A stretch of DNA of 44,585 nt from Ruminococcus sp. (GCA_022510955.1 JAFLSM010000017.1:1-44585); one strand, 5' to 3'. Positions 15,432 through 24,995 are shown, counted from the stretch's first letter. Translations and numbers: made by a program. The notes: generated from the sequence alone by a model not told the origin.

Positions 15432-17009
15432 TTACTCTGCATATTCGTCGCCGCCGTTGTTTTCGTCATACCAATCGTTGTTGGAATCATAATTTGTATC
15501 TTGACCGTAATCATAGGAATAGTCCCAATCATAATTGCCGTCGGCGTTGTCTACCTGCTCCCAATCGAAATTGTTATCTTCATTAGGTTCAGTTGAGTTT
15601 TCACCTTGCGTTGGAGAAGGTATCGTACCCGTAATGCTCTGCCAGGTAATTGTACTCTTCTCTGTTGGTGCTGACGGGTTGGTTACAGTTTCTCCATCTG
15701 CTGTTGTTGCAGACTGATTATCACTGCTTGCCGGTTTTGTGTCGGAAGGCTTAAAGCGTGATGTCTTTGTACTGTTACAGGTTGAAACATCAAGTGTGCC
15801 GGTAACTGTACCTGTGTTATTAGGGTCAAGCTTTTCGTTTATGATTGCCATAGCCGTTCTGATTTTGTAATCCAAATCTTCCGGCAAACCAAGGTTTATT
15901 GAAATTCTGTTATCGTAATTCAAAGTTATATTTGCTGTGTCGGTAACATCAAAACCTTTTATATTATTAACTTCATTTTTGATTAGGCTTTCAGACACAT
16001 CCTCTAAAATATCGGGAATGTTGTTGTCGCTGAAGCTAACATAATCGCCGATTTCTGTACTTTTTAGGTCTTCACAAAAAAGCTCGGGAAGTTCAGACGG
16101 ATTGTCGGCAGTTTTATCAATAATTCTACCCTTTGCACTTATAATCAAAAATCCGTCTGCATTTTTAATTACATATGAGGGAACTGCGTTAGTAATCTTG
16201 ATAATAACCGTGTCGGGAATATTAAAACTGATGTTTGCCTCCTCAACATATGGCAAATTACTTATAATCTCCTCAGGGGTTCCTCCCATTGCCGCAATAA
16301 AAATATTTTGCTGTAACTGAATATTGCTGAATGCAATAATTTGGTCTTCATAATAATATTGGTCGCCGTCAACCTTGATTTTCTCTGTTTTAAACAGAAC
16401 AGTCAAGCTCAACACAACGCCAATTATAAGAACAATAAGAAAAATTCCGCTGTATATTAAAATACGTTTACGCCTGATCTGTTTTGGAGAAACTGGAGCT
16501 TTCGGGCGATAAATGTACTCGTTTTCCTGATTTCTTATCTGTTTTGCACGACGCTCCTGTCTTTGGCGAGCACCATACTCATCGACATAATAGCCGCCAT
16601 TGCTCGACTCCTTAGGCTCAAGCTTTTTAATTTTTTCTTCGCTTTGAAGCCTGTATTTCTGCTCACGGCTGATTTTATTATTGCCGTTTTTTTGACGAGC
16701 ATTAATTGTATCTATAATTTTACTGCCGGAATCCTGAACAACTTGATTCTCCGACAACATATATTCCTCTTGATTTGCGGTGGTGCGTGGATTTCTTTTC
16801 CTGTAATTTTCAGAAACCGACGCCCTTACTCTTTGATTTTTATTTTGCTTTTGGGATTTTGGAGCTGACTTTTTCTTTAAATTTCGGCTGTCAAGGCTCT
16901 GCCTTTCATGTATTTTATGGTACTGTTTTGATTGTTTAGCCGCCTGCTTGCGTCTTTTTTCAATTTGCTTTTTCTCTTTTGCCGTAAGCGGTCTTTTGAC
17001 GTTTGCCAC
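15432..17009 (-). CDS. ftsQ: Cell division protein FtsQ/DivIB with long charged tails
   Basis: 525 aa, about twice the usual length. A very basic Lys/Arg/Gln-rich cytoplasmic region of about 180 residues comes first. One membrane span follows (about 185-208, RILIYSGIFLIVLIIGVVLS within), then the POTRA/FtsQ region starting KTEKIKVDGDQYYY and ending near residue 395. Last comes a 130-residue Ser/Thr tail that turns into Asp/Asn/Tyr/Glu-rich sequence. FtsQ bridges FtsL/FtsB and the septal synthase; that core is present. Both tails look disordered. The frame opens at TTG 17015, but GGGAGGA is 7 nt from the GTG at 17009, which I take as the start. Its place between murA and ftsZ supports the call. 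Confidence 0.9.
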   Translation of the reverse strand: MANVKRPLTAKEKKQIEKRRKQAAKQSKQYHKIHERQSLDSRNLKKKSAPKSQKQNKNQRVRASVSENYRKRNPRTTANQEEYMLSENQVVQDSGSKIIDTINARQKNGNNKISREQKYRLQSEEKIKKLEPKESSNGGYYVDEYGARQRQERRAKQIRNQENEYIYRPKAPVSPKQIRRKRILIYSGIFLIVLIIGVVLSLTVLFKTEKIKVDGDQYYYEDQIIAFSNIQLQQNIFIAAMGGTPEEIISNLPYVEEANISFNIPDTVIIKITNAVPSYVIKNADGFLIISAKGRIIDKTADNPSELPELFCEDLKSTEIGDYVSFSDNNIPDILEDVSESLIKNEVNNIKGFDVTDTANITLNYDNRISINLGLPEDLDYKIRTAMAIINEKLDPNNTGTVTGTLDVSTCNSTKTSRFKPSDTKPASSDNQSATTADGETVTNPSAPTEKSTITWQSITGTIPSPTQGENSTEPNEDNNFDWEQVDNADGNYDWDYSYDYGQDTNYDSNNDWYDENNGGDEYAE

Positions 17010-17061
17010 AGTCAATTCCTCCCTTCCAAACTTCCTTTATTTTAAACATCTATCTTTATAC

Positions 17062-18315
17062 CTAAATCTTCTTTATCTCGGCACCCAACTCTGAGAGAGT
17101 AACTTCAAGGCTTTCATAGCCTCTTTCAAGGTACTCCACTCCGTTGATATCACTGGAGCCATCTGCACCAAGGGCGGCAACCACAAGTGCCGCTGCACCT
17201 CTTAGGTCAGTTGCCTCAACTGATGCTCCGTACAATGACGGAACGCCCTCAATCACGGCCACTCTGCCCTCTGTCTTAACATTTGCTCCCATTCGCACAA
17301 GCTCACTGATATGACGATATCTATTCTCAAAAATATTTTCAACAAATACCGATGTACCCTCTGCCGTACAGGCCGCTGCAAGCATTGGTGCCTGTGCGTC
17401 AGTCGGAAATCCCGGGTAAGGCATTGTCCTTACCGTCCTCATTGAAGATAGTCTTGACGGAGCCGAAAACTTCATACTGCCTTCTCTGCACCTGATTTTA
17501 CAACCTGCATCCTCAAACACAGGTATAATCGAGGCAAGATGGCTTGAAATAATTCCCTTTAATGTAATTTGCGAACCCGTTGCCGCTGCACATGCCATCA
17601 AGGTAGCCGCAACAATTCTGTCGGGAATGATTGTATGGTGTGCACCTTCAAGATTATCGCAACCGTCAATTACAATCACACCCTCGCCTGCACCGTAAAT
17701 TTTGGCACCGCAAGCGTTAAGATAATCAGCAAGGTCACAAATCTCAGGTTCACGAGCCGCATTAATAATAGTGGTTGTGCCCTTAGCAAGACACGCCGCA
17801 ATCATAATGTCCTCGGTTGCACCCACACTTGGGAACGAAAGCGTAACCTTTGCTCCAATTAATCCGTTTGGTGCACTGCAATCCAGATAACCGTGCTTCT
17901 CTTTTATAACTGCACCAAGTTCACGCAATGCTTTGAGGTGCAAATCAATAGGTCTTGGTCCGATTTCACATCCGCCCGGAAATGAAAGCTTTGCCCTGCC
18001 TGTGCGTGCAAGCACAGCACCCAAGAAAACTATCGAGCTTCGGGTTTTTCGCATTAGCTCGTGAGGGATTTCAGACCTGCAAACACCGTTTGCATTAATA
18101 AGCAATGTTCGGTTGCTCCGCTTGACCTCACATCCGAGATAACGCAAAATCCCGAGAGATGCCTCAACATCAGAAAGCTGCGGACAATTATAAATTACAT
18201 TCTCACCTTTTGAAAGAATTGTTGCCGCCAAAATCGGCAACGCACTGTTCTTTGCTCCTTGAACATAAGTTTCTCCGCTGAGTTTTTGCCGTCCTGTAAC
18301 AAGCAATCTTGACAC
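17062..18315 (-). CDS. murA: UDP-N-acetylglucosamine 1-carboxyvinyltransferase
   Basis: 417 aa, full length. It transfers enolpyruvate from PEP to UDP-GlcNAc, the first committed step of peptidoglycan synthesis, in the cytoplasm. Lys22-Asn23 (QGAKNSALPIL) and the fosfomycin-target Cys116 in the mobile loop (FPGGCEIGPRPIDLH) are in place, as are TMPYPGFPTDAQAP and the C-terminal DLRGAAALVVAAL. The start is a GTG at 18315 behind GAGGGTG. It sits between murG and ftsQ in the dcw cluster, a placement seen in Gram-positives; Cys rather than Asp in the loop predicts fosfomycin sensitivity of the enzyme. Confidence 0.97.
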   Translation of the reverse strand: MSRLLVTGRQKLSGETYVQGAKNSALPILAATILSKGENVIYNCPQLSDVEASLGILRYLGCEVKRSNRTLLINANGVCRSEIPHELMRKTRSSIVFLGAVLARTGRAKLSFPGGCEIGPRPIDLHLKALRELGAVIKEKHGYLDCSAPNGLIGAKVTLSFPSVGATEDIMIAACLAKGTTTIINAAREPEICDLADYLNACGAKIYGAGEGVIVIDGCDNLEGAHHTIIPDRIVAATLMACAAATGSQITLKGIISSHLASIIPVFEDAGCKIRCREGSMKFSAPSRLSSMRTVRTMPYPGFPTDAQAPMLAAACTAEGTSVFVENIFENRYRHISELVRMGANVKTEGRVAVIEGVPSLYGASVEATDLRGAAALVVAALGADGSSDINGVEYLERGYESLEVTLSELGAEIKKI

Positions 18316-18388
18316 AGTAACACCCTCTTAAATAGAATACCTCTATATTCTATGATTGAAAAATGTTCTTGTGACAAATTAAAATTAT

Positions 18389-19507
18389 TTATATAATACC
18401 CACGATTCTTTTAACGACAGAATAAATTCTCTCGTTAGCGTCAATAATAGCCATTTTCTTAGAATTTTCGCTGATTTTAGCCAAATTTTGCGGGTCAATC
18501 AGCAACTTATCTGCCTTTTGCATAAGCAGTTCGCCTGTAAGCTGTGACTCCTCAATAATTTCGGCTGCACCCTTATTTACAAGTGCCATAGCGTTGTGAT
18601 ACTGATGATTTTCAGCAACATTCGGTGACGGAATTAATATTGCAGGTTTACCCATAGCCTGAATTTCACTAAGTGTAATTGCACCTGCACGGCAAATTAC
18701 AAGGTCGGCTGCAGCCATACAAGTTGACATATTGTCAATGTACGGTCTAATATCAAGATTATCACACTTTTCTATATCTGTGCCTTTCTCCTTAACAACA
18801 GACGGAAACCACTGTCCGTAACTGCCGTATGCGTGAATGTGCTGATATCTTCCGTCCTTACCACTGCGAGCCACAATATCCGCCACAGCCTCGTTGATTT
18901 TTCGTGCGCCAAGACTTCCGCCAAACGAAAGAATTACAGGTCTTGAATCCAGTCCAAGCTCCTGTCTTGACTTTTCCTTTTCGGCAGTAAGAATTTCACC
19001 TCTGACAGGATTACCTGTTATGACAAAATCAGCCTTTTCAAAATATTTTTTAGCGTCCGGAACGGCAAGCATTACCTTTTTGACGCTCTTTGCAAGCATT
19101 TTATTTGTTACTCCCGGAAAAGCATTTTGCTCGTGTATAATGCATGGGATTCCCATTTTTGCCGCTGTTCTTATTACAGGGCCGGAAACATATCCGCCTG
19201 TACCAATACAGATATCAGGTTTGAATTCTGCTATAATCTTCTTTGCCTCACGAGAAGATGAAAATGTTCTTTTTACGGTTTTGACATTCTCAATCATATT
19301 CTTTGGCGAAAGACTTCTTTTGAAGCCACTAATTACAATCGACTTAATCTCAAAGCCCGCTTGAGGAACAAGCCTTTGCTCCATTCCGTCCTTGTTACCG
19401 ATGAACAGAAACTCTGTATCCGGGCGTTTTTCTCTAATATATCCTGCAATGGCAAGTGCCGGATTAATGTGACCGGCTGTACCACCGCCTGCAAGCAAAA
19501 CCTTCAT
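18389..19507 (-). CDS. murG: UDP-GlcNAc:lipid I N-acetylglucosaminyltransferase
   Basis: 372 aa GT28 enzyme that turns lipid I into lipid II on the inner membrane face. The N-terminal Gly-rich loop (LLAGGGTAGHINPALA), HEQNAFPG, the second Gly-rich loop (GGSLGARKIN), ICRAGAITLSEI and NVAENHQYHNA with the substrate-binding residues are all present. RBS GGAGG lies ahead of the ATG. The gene starts 17 bp after the end of ftsW, so the two are surely co-transcribed and probably translationally linked. Confidence 0.97.
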   Translation of the reverse strand: MKVLLAGGGTAGHINPALAIAGYIREKRPDTEFLFIGNKDGMEQRLVPQAGFEIKSIVISGFKRSLSPKNMIENVKTVKRTFSSSREAKKIIAEFKPDICIGTGGYVSGPVIRTAAKMGIPCIIHEQNAFPGVTNKMLAKSVKKVMLAVPDAKKYFEKADFVITGNPVRGEILTAEKEKSRQELGLDSRPVILSFGGSLGARKINEAVADIVARSGKDGRYQHIHAYGSYGQWFPSVVKEKGTDIEKCDNLDIRPYIDNMSTCMAAADLVICRAGAITLSEIQAMGKPAILIPSPNVAENHQYHNAMALVNKGAAEIIEESQLTGELLMQKADKLLIDPQNLAKISENSKKMAIIDANERIYSVVKRIVGII

Positions 19508-19524
19508 TATTTGACCTCCGAAAA

Positions 19525-20781
19525 TTACTGTCTTTCAATATTTGCTGTTCTCGAAATTGAAAGCACAATACCCATTTGTGCAAGCAACATAATAAGCGAA
19601 CTACCGCCATAGCTGAAAAACGGCAGGCTGATACCTGTGTTTGGCAGCCAGTCTGTGATAACCAAAATGTTTAGTACCACCTGAATACCAATTTGTGATG
19701 TAAGACCGATTCCGAGAAGTTTTCCGAATTTATCCTTTGCTCTTAAAGAAAGCGTAATGCCTCTCCAAATGAGAAGTGCAAAAATTATCAGAATTATTGC
19801 GGCACCTACAAGACCGAGTTCTTCAACTACAACCGCAAAAATAAAGTCGTTCTGAGGTTCCGGCAACCACAAATACTTCTGGCGTGACTGACCAAGACCA
19901 AGGCCCCAAACTCCACCTGATCCGATTGCATACAGAGAATTTCTTGTCTGCCATGTTGTCTGCCACATATCTTCAGTGGTATATTCAAGTGCCTGACCCC
20001 AACCGTCAAGTCGGCTCATAGCATAGCTAAGTCCGCCCGTGAGTGCCAGAATGAGTACTGCTCCCACAACAAAACAAAAACCGATAGCAAGATATTTTGT
20101 CTTCATACCGCCAATATAAAGCATTAAAACGGTGAGAATTAAGATAATTACAATACCCGAATAGTGCGGTTCCATAAACAGCATCAATGCAGTTGAACCA
20201 AAGATAATAACACCGGGAACAACACTGTATTTTGCAATCTGAATTTTGTTATAATATTTGCTGCACCAATGAGCAAAAAACAGAATGATGGCAAGCTTTG
20301 AAATCTCTGACGGCTGAATATTGAACAGACCCAGAGGAATCCATCTGCGAACGCCGCCATTAGCAGGTAAAATCAAAACAATAAGCAATGCTATGTACGA
20401 AACTCCCAATAGTATAGGGGCAACCTTGTGAAGCTTATTGTAATTAAAGAACGACATAAATCCCATTGCAAAAACTCCAAGCGCAATGAAAATCAACTGG
20501 CGTTTAAGATAATAGTAGCTATCGTCCTGATAGTAATAGGCATTTGCATAACTTGCCGAGAACATCATAATTGTTCCGATAGTCAGCAGCACAAGAATAA
20601 TGATGCAGAAAGGCAGGTCAATTCCCATTCCCACGCCAAACCACTTGGCTTTTTTCATCTTGCGCTGACGGGAAGGTCTAACAAAGAACTTTTCTTCTTT
20701 GATTCTCTGCTCCGAATAGTATTTTTCGTCGTAAATTCTATTTAAGTCTGCTCTAAGCATAACTCGTTTGTTTGGAGCCAT
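19525..20781 (-). CDS. ftsW: FtsW/SpoVE-family lipid II polymerase
   Basis: 418 aa SEDS-family membrane protein that polymerises glycan strands at the septum together with a class B PBP. About ten membrane spans start at residue 55; family motifs are IQPSEISKLAIILFFAHW, GLGLGQSRQKYLWLPEPQ, NDFIFAVVVEELGLVGA and NTGISLPFFSYGGSSL near the C-terminus. The N-terminus has a 50-residue basic extension before the first span. The ATG at 20781 is 8 nt after GAGGTGA; the open frame begins at GTG 20793, which lies inside that RBS. In a spore-forming relative this could serve as spoVE; with no second copy visible, ftsW is the neutral name. Confidence 0.94.
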   Translation of the reverse strand: MAPNKRVMLRADLNRIYDEKYYSEQRIKEEKFFVRPSRQRKMKKAKWFGVGMGIDLPFCIIILVLLTIGTIMMFSASYANAYYYQDDSYYYLKRQLIFIALGVFAMGFMSFFNYNKLHKVAPILLGVSYIALLIVLILPANGGVRRWIPLGLFNIQPSEISKLAIILFFAHWCSKYYNKIQIAKYSVVPGVIIFGSTALMLFMEPHYSGIVIILILTVLMLYIGGMKTKYLAIGFCFVVGAVLILALTGGLSYAMSRLDGWGQALEYTTEDMWQTTWQTRNSLYAIGSGGVWGLGLGQSRQKYLWLPEPQNDFIFAVVVEELGLVGAAIILIIFALLIWRGITLSLRAKDKFGKLLGIGLTSQIGIQVVLNILVITDWLPNTGISLPFFSYGGSSLIMLLAQMGIVLSISRTANIERQ

Positions 20782-20895
20782 TAGACCAATCACCTCTTTA
20801 TATATTATTTATCTATTTATTATAGTTTTATATTATAACACCTTATAGAACATTGAAACATAAATTATTTAATTGTACTCTACACAATACTTATG

Positions 20896-21924
20896 TTATA
20901 ATACGCCGAAATATACAAGTGCAAAGGCAACTGCACCAAACAATGCTGTAACAGCACTGAATACAGCAACAATTTTAACCTCGCTCCAACCGCACATCTC
21001 AAAATGGTGATGAATCGGGCTCATCTTGAAAAGTCTTTTACCGTGTGTAAGCTTAAAATATGATACCTGCAACACAACGGAAAGCTCCTCTGCAATATAT
21101 ATGATACCTATCGGCAAAAGAAGAATCGGCATACCTGTTGCAAATGCAAGTGCACACACAAGACCGCCAAGGAACAGCGAACCTGTATCGCCCATAAATA
21201 CCTTTGCAGGGTGGAAATTCCATACAAGAAAACCAAGACAAGCACCGGCAGAAGCCGCACTCATTGCAGTAACGCCAAGATAGCTCATCATACATGAAAT
21301 GAGCATAAACGCAACGCACGCAAAGAATGTTACTGAACCGTTCAGACCGTCAACGCCGTCTGTAAGGTTTACCGAATTTACAATACCGACAATTCCGATT
21401 GCCGCAATAATATAGTAGAAAATACCGAGATCAACTTCACCAACAAAAGGAATGATTGTTGTTGTACCAAATCCTGCAATACCGAGCACTGCAAGATATG
21501 CACCTGCGGCAATGAACTGCAAAACAAGCTTTTGAATCGCTGTAAGACCAAGGTTACGTTTTTTAACCACCTTAGTAAAATCGTCAATAAATCCGATTAA
21601 GCCGTTTGCAAGAGCAAGACCAAGACCTGCAAAGATGAATACAACCTCTCGTGGAATATCAGCAAAGAAAACATGAATAAACTGAGCACCTGTCATAATA
21701 TACACAAGAGTGCTGATTACTGTAACAACCACGATTGCAACAATAAACATTATTCCGCCCATAATGGGTGTGCCCTGCTTATTTTTGTGCCAATTAGGAC
21801 CTACATCAAGTATTGTTTGACCAAAATTCAGTTTGTGCAGGTATGGAATTAAAAATTTGCCTAAAATCGCAGAAATAGCAAAAGCCAATACTGCCGAACA
21901 AAAAGTCCAAATACCGTATACCAT
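20896..21924 (-). CDS. mraY: Phospho-N-acetylmuramoyl-pentapeptide-transferase
   Basis: 342 aa membrane enzyme that moves phospho-MurNAc-pentapeptide to undecaprenyl phosphate, making lipid I. About ten spans are evident. Catalytic motifs are present: GFIDDFTKVVKKRNLGL (metal-binding Asp pair), NLTDGVDGLNGS and FMGDTGSLFLGG, with SPIHHHFEMCGW near the end. RBS AAGGAAC precedes the ATG. In most dcw clusters murF sits before and murD after mraY; here it lies directly between a PBP and ftsW. Confidence 0.97.
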   Translation of the reverse strand: MVYGIWTFCSAVLAFAISAILGKFLIPYLHKLNFGQTILDVGPNWHKNKQGTPIMGGIMFIVAIVVVTVISTLVYIMTGAQFIHVFFADIPREVVFIFAGLGLALANGLIGFIDDFTKVVKKRNLGLTAIQKLVLQFIAAGAYLAVLGIAGFGTTTIIPFVGEVDLGIFYYIIAAIGIVGIVNSVNLTDGVDGLNGSVTFFACVAFMLISCMMSYLGVTAMSAASAGACLGFLVWNFHPAKVFMGDTGSLFLGGLVCALAFATGMPILLLPIGIIYIAEELSVVLQVSYFKLTHGKRLFKMSPIHHHFEMCGWSEVKIVAVFSAVTALFGAVAFALVYFGVL

Positions 21925-21978
21925 ATTGTTTTCGTTCCTTTCAAGTGTTTGTTACATCATTAATTTATAAAATAAAAA

Positions 21979-24246
21979 TTAATCGTTAACTGTGTTTGAT
22001 GAAGCGAAGGTTACAGAAATTACCGTACCCGGGCTTACCTCTGTACCTGACTCAATATCCTGTGCCGTACTTACAACGCCTGAGCTTGCTGCACCTACAA
22101 AGCTTACATTAAGACCGTACTGGCTTGCAACATTATTTACCTCTGATACAGATAAACCGATAAGGCTTGGTACTATTACTGTTTCTGCCTGACTTTCGCT
22201 GTCGGTATAAAGTACAATATTACCACCCTTTGAAAGTGTTGAAGATACAGGCGGAATTTGAGAAACAACTGTGCTTCCGTCGCCCTTTACCGTTACATTA
22301 AATCCGTCTGTTTCCGCTGCCGTTTCAGCCTCGCTGACACTGAGTCCAACATAGTTTTTAGCTGTAATGTCAACATACTCCAGTTCTTCCTCAGAGTAGG
22401 AGGTTTTTACCTCAAGATAAGGTAATACTTCGGTCATAATGTTTATAAATACAGGTGAAGATACCTGAGAACCGTAATAAGCACTGCCCGATGGTGTATC
22501 AAAGAAAACGAGCATTGCAATCTGTGGGTCATCAGCAGGAGCATACCCGCAGAATGAAGCGATGTAGTCCTCGCCAAACACACTTTCAGCTTTCTTTACA
22601 TTGGTTTTCTCTGATGTACCTGTCTTGCCTGCAACTTTGTATCCGGCAACATATCCTGCTGTTGAACCGGCTGTTTCTGTATTGTAGCCAAGGTATTCAT
22701 TCATCTTATTTGATGTTTCATTTGAAATGACCTGACGCTTAACCTTCTTTTCAACATTCTTAATAACATTACCCTGTGAATCGGTAATTTTTGAAACAAC
22801 ATATGGTTGTAATACATAACCGCCGTTGCAAACAGCCGCACACGCTGTAATCATCTGAATTGGTGTAATTGAGAAGTTCTGACCAAAAGATGCAACCGCA
22901 AGGTCAACATCTGTCATTGAACTCCAAAAAGCATCGTCAGCTTCACCGGGAAGGTCAATGCCTGTTTTGTCAGCAAAGCCAAAGCCCTTGTAATACTCGA
23001 CAAACTTATTCATTCCGACCAACTGACCGATATTAACAAAAGCAGGGTTGCAGGAATTTACAATAGCGTCCCTAAAGCTTTGTGTTCCGTGACCTGATGT
23101 TTGGTGACAGTTCATCGTTTTGTCCTGGACAGTAATTGAGCCTGTGCAGGTAAAGCTTGACTTGTCACTCACCACATTCTCTTCAAGTGCCATCGATGCT
23201 GTTACCATCTTAAATACAGAACCCGGCATATATGTATCGGTAATCGCCTTGTTTCTCCACATTGCAGAAAGTGCTGCACTCTCTGCCGCACCCCGTTCAT
23301 CCTTTGGCAGGGCAGCAATCTTTGCCTTGTCTGCCTCATTAAGAGTATATGGGTCATTAAGATCATAGCCGTCAACTGTAACCATTGCAAGAACAGCACC
23401 GGTATTTACATCCATTGCTATACAAACGCCACGGTTAAGAACATTATTTTCAATAATCCCCTGCTTCATATATTTTTCGCAGATTGACTGAATTGTTTCA
23501 TCAATAGTCAAATAGATGTTGTTACCGTCCTCTGCGTCAACATTCTGTTCATAGGCATAAGGCATATCAGTCTGCAAAGCATTCTTTGCTGTGATGATTC
23601 TGCCAGGAGTACCTGCTAAATAGCTGTCGTACTTATATTCAATTCCTTCAAGTCCCTGGTCATCACTGCCGGTAAAGCCTATTACACAGGACGCAAGGTC
23701 ATTGTATGGATAATATCTTTTATAATCATCAAAAAGCTGAACTGCTTTGCCACAGTCATAATCCTTTGATAATTTATTAATCAGTTCGAGAACCTGTTCT
23801 CTTGCCTCGGACTCAATCTTTCTTTTTACAATTACATAATAGCTGTGCTGCTTAGATTTTTCATAAAGGTCTTCATATTCAAGATTTAAAATCTTTGCAA
23901 GCTCAGTTGCAGCATAGACACGCTGTTCATCCTCTTTAAAGTATGCAGGAGCCATAACAACCTGCCATACCGACGCACTTTCAGCAAGAACCTTTCCGTT
24001 TGCATCATAAATTGTACCGCGCTTTGCCGACACAGTTGTGTCGCTGAGCTGTTGGTCAACTGCATCCTCCTGCAATTCACTGCTCTTGATAACAGTAAGA
24101 TACGAAAGTCTTGAAAACACAGCACCGAATCCTACTATAAGGATTACCATAATCAGCACAAAAGCACGCTGAATAAGTCTTTGATTTGGCCCTTTTGCGG
24201 CTCGCTTTCCGCTAAAGAACGAGGAAGAATTATTACTTTTACTCAA
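21979..24246 (-). CDS. Class B penicillin-binding protein with two PASTA domains (FtsI/SpoVD type)
   Basis: 755 aa. There is a basic N-terminus, one span (about 28-50), a pedestal region starting SAKRGTIYDANGKVLAES, then a transpeptidase domain with catalytic Ser343 (PGSVFK), the S-C-N motif (about 398-400) and KTGTS (about 540-544). Two PASTA repeats end the protein (about 618-677 and 690-750, the second starting IVPSLIGLSVSEV). It cross-links septal peptidoglycan together with FtsW. The PASTA tail is the SpoVD/PBP2x arrangement, so both ftsI and spoVD are possible names. The start is a TTG with AAAGGAG 7 nt upstream. A terminator and a new promoter precede it (24280-24329), so it can be expressed apart from mraZ-rsmH-ftsL. 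Confidence 0.95.
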   Translation of the reverse strand: MSKSNNSSSFFSGKRAAKGPNQRLIQRAFVLIMVILIVGFGAVFSRLSYLTVIKSSELQEDAVDQQLSDTTVSAKRGTIYDANGKVLAESASVWQVVMAPAYFKEDEQRVYAATELAKILNLEYEDLYEKSKQHSYYVIVKRKIESEAREQVLELINKLSKDYDCGKAVQLFDDYKRYYPYNDLASCVIGFTGSDDQGLEGIEYKYDSYLAGTPGRIITAKNALQTDMPYAYEQNVDAEDGNNIYLTIDETIQSICEKYMKQGIIENNVLNRGVCIAMDVNTGAVLAMVTVDGYDLNDPYTLNEADKAKIAALPKDERGAAESAALSAMWRNKAITDTYMPGSVFKMVTASMALEENVVSDKSSFTCTGSITVQDKTMNCHQTSGHGTQSFRDAIVNSCNPAFVNIGQLVGMNKFVEYYKGFGFADKTGIDLPGEADDAFWSSMTDVDLAVASFGQNFSITPIQMITACAAVCNGGYVLQPYVVSKITDSQGNVIKNVEKKVKRQVISNETSNKMNEYLGYNTETAGSTAGYVAGYKVAGKTGTSEKTNVKKAESVFGEDYIASFCGYAPADDPQIAMLVFFDTPSGSAYYGSQVSSPVFINIMTEVLPYLEVKTSYSEEELEYVDITAKNYVGLSVSEAETAAETDGFNVTVKGDGSTVVSQIPPVSSTLSKGGNIVLYTDSESQAETVIVPSLIGLSVSEVNNVASQYGLNVSFVGAASSGVVSTAQDIESGTEVSPGTVISVTFASSNTVND

Positions 24247-24279
24247 AACAAAACTCCTTTCACCGCAAAAAATTTAAAT

Positions 24280-24308
24280 ATTATAATCAATACCGAAAAA
24301 AGAGTTAA
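24280..24308 (-). promoter_or_regulatory. Promoter of the PBP gene, overlapping the preceding terminator
   Basis: On the minus strand, -35 TTAACT (24303-24308), a 17-bp spacer and perfect -10 TATAAT (24280-24285). The -35 lies inside the terminator stem, so the two signals share DNA. Confidence 0.5.
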
Positions 24309-24329
24309 GACGCAGTCAGTCTCAACTCT
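24295..24329 (-). terminator. Internal terminator between ftsL and the PBP gene
   Basis: On the minus strand an 11-bp stem (24319-24329 with 24301-24311, one G-T pair) with a 7-nt loop is followed directly by six T. It splits the dcw cluster after ftsL. Confidence 0.78.
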
Positions 24330-24367
24330 CATTCTTTCATAACATATTTATTAAATTTAAATGATTG

Positions 24368-24922
24368 TTATGACCAAAGATTTGCAATGGAGTCAAAAAA
24401 CTGAGTAAAAATGTTTTCATCACTTTGAGAAAAGACTTCAGCCTTATCTCCTCCCGATAAACTAACAAACTCTTTTTGAGCGTTAGAAGCCTTGGTCATA
24501 CCAAGATTATTTTCAGCATACATTTCAATAGCTGAGCCGGAAAGACCGGCTTCAAGCTTCATCTCATTTTCAGTGTAAATGCTCTGAGCATTTGCAAGAG
24601 TGCTTTGTGCTTCAATTATTTGTTCATTAAGTTCTGTAAGCTGAACTTGTCCGACAATGATAATGCCTACTACAACTGCAGCGGCAGTACCGGCAATCGA
24701 ACCCAATGCAAGTTTAAGAGGATTATGCTTGCGGCGTCTTATTTTATAAAGTTCATCCTGAGGAAGCTTTACAACCTTATTAGCTTTAGCACTGTCAGCT
24801 TTTTTCTTTTTCTTATGTACTGATTCTTTTTCACGCTTCGGAGCAGCTGTACCGTCGGTATAGATACTCTCATCATCAAAAAGACTCAAATCATAAGCAG
24901 CGTTTTGTGAATTATATGCCAT
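24368..24922 (-). CDS. ftsL: FtsL/DivIC-like division protein
   Basis: 184 aa, bitopic. An 75-residue, highly charged cytoplasmic part with a Lys-rich run comes first. One span follows (about 78-96, AAAVVVGIIIVG within), then a coiled-coil-like stretch (QLTELNEQIIEAQSTLANAQ). The last third includes AENNLGMTKASNAQ, like the L-G-M/Y-x-x-P region that ends FtsL coiled coils. FtsL joins FtsB/DivIC and FtsQ to activate FtsW and its PBP. Sequence is poorly conserved in this family, so position (after rsmH, before the PBP) carries much of the call. RBS AAAGGGA is 8 nt from the ATG. Confidence 0.8.
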   Translation of the reverse strand: MAYNSQNAAYDLSLFDDESIYTDGTAAPKREKESVHKKKKKADSAKANKVVKLPQDELYKIRRRKHNPLKLALGSIAGTAAAVVVGIIIVGQVQLTELNEQIIEAQSTLANAQSIYTENEMKLEAGLSGSAIEMYAENNLGMTKASNAQKEFVSLSGGDKAEVFSQSDENIFTQFFDSIANLWS

Positions 24923-24963
24923 GTTAAGTCCCTTTCTATATTCAAATTCTCATAAAACACACA

Positions 24964-24995
24964 TTTTTTGCATTAAAATTCTATAATGCAAAAAA
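24964..24995. terminator. Hairpin with T-runs on both strands upstream of ftsL
   Basis: A perfect 12-bp inverted repeat (24964-24975 with 24984-24995) includes the A/T runs, so it could terminate in either direction, or act as an attenuator in the 269-bp rsmH-ftsL gap. Confidence 0.45.

Noticed and set aside
22455..22730. 91-codon plus-strand open frame inside the PBP gene
   Set aside because: Antisense to the transpeptidase domain, which is intact in the main frame.
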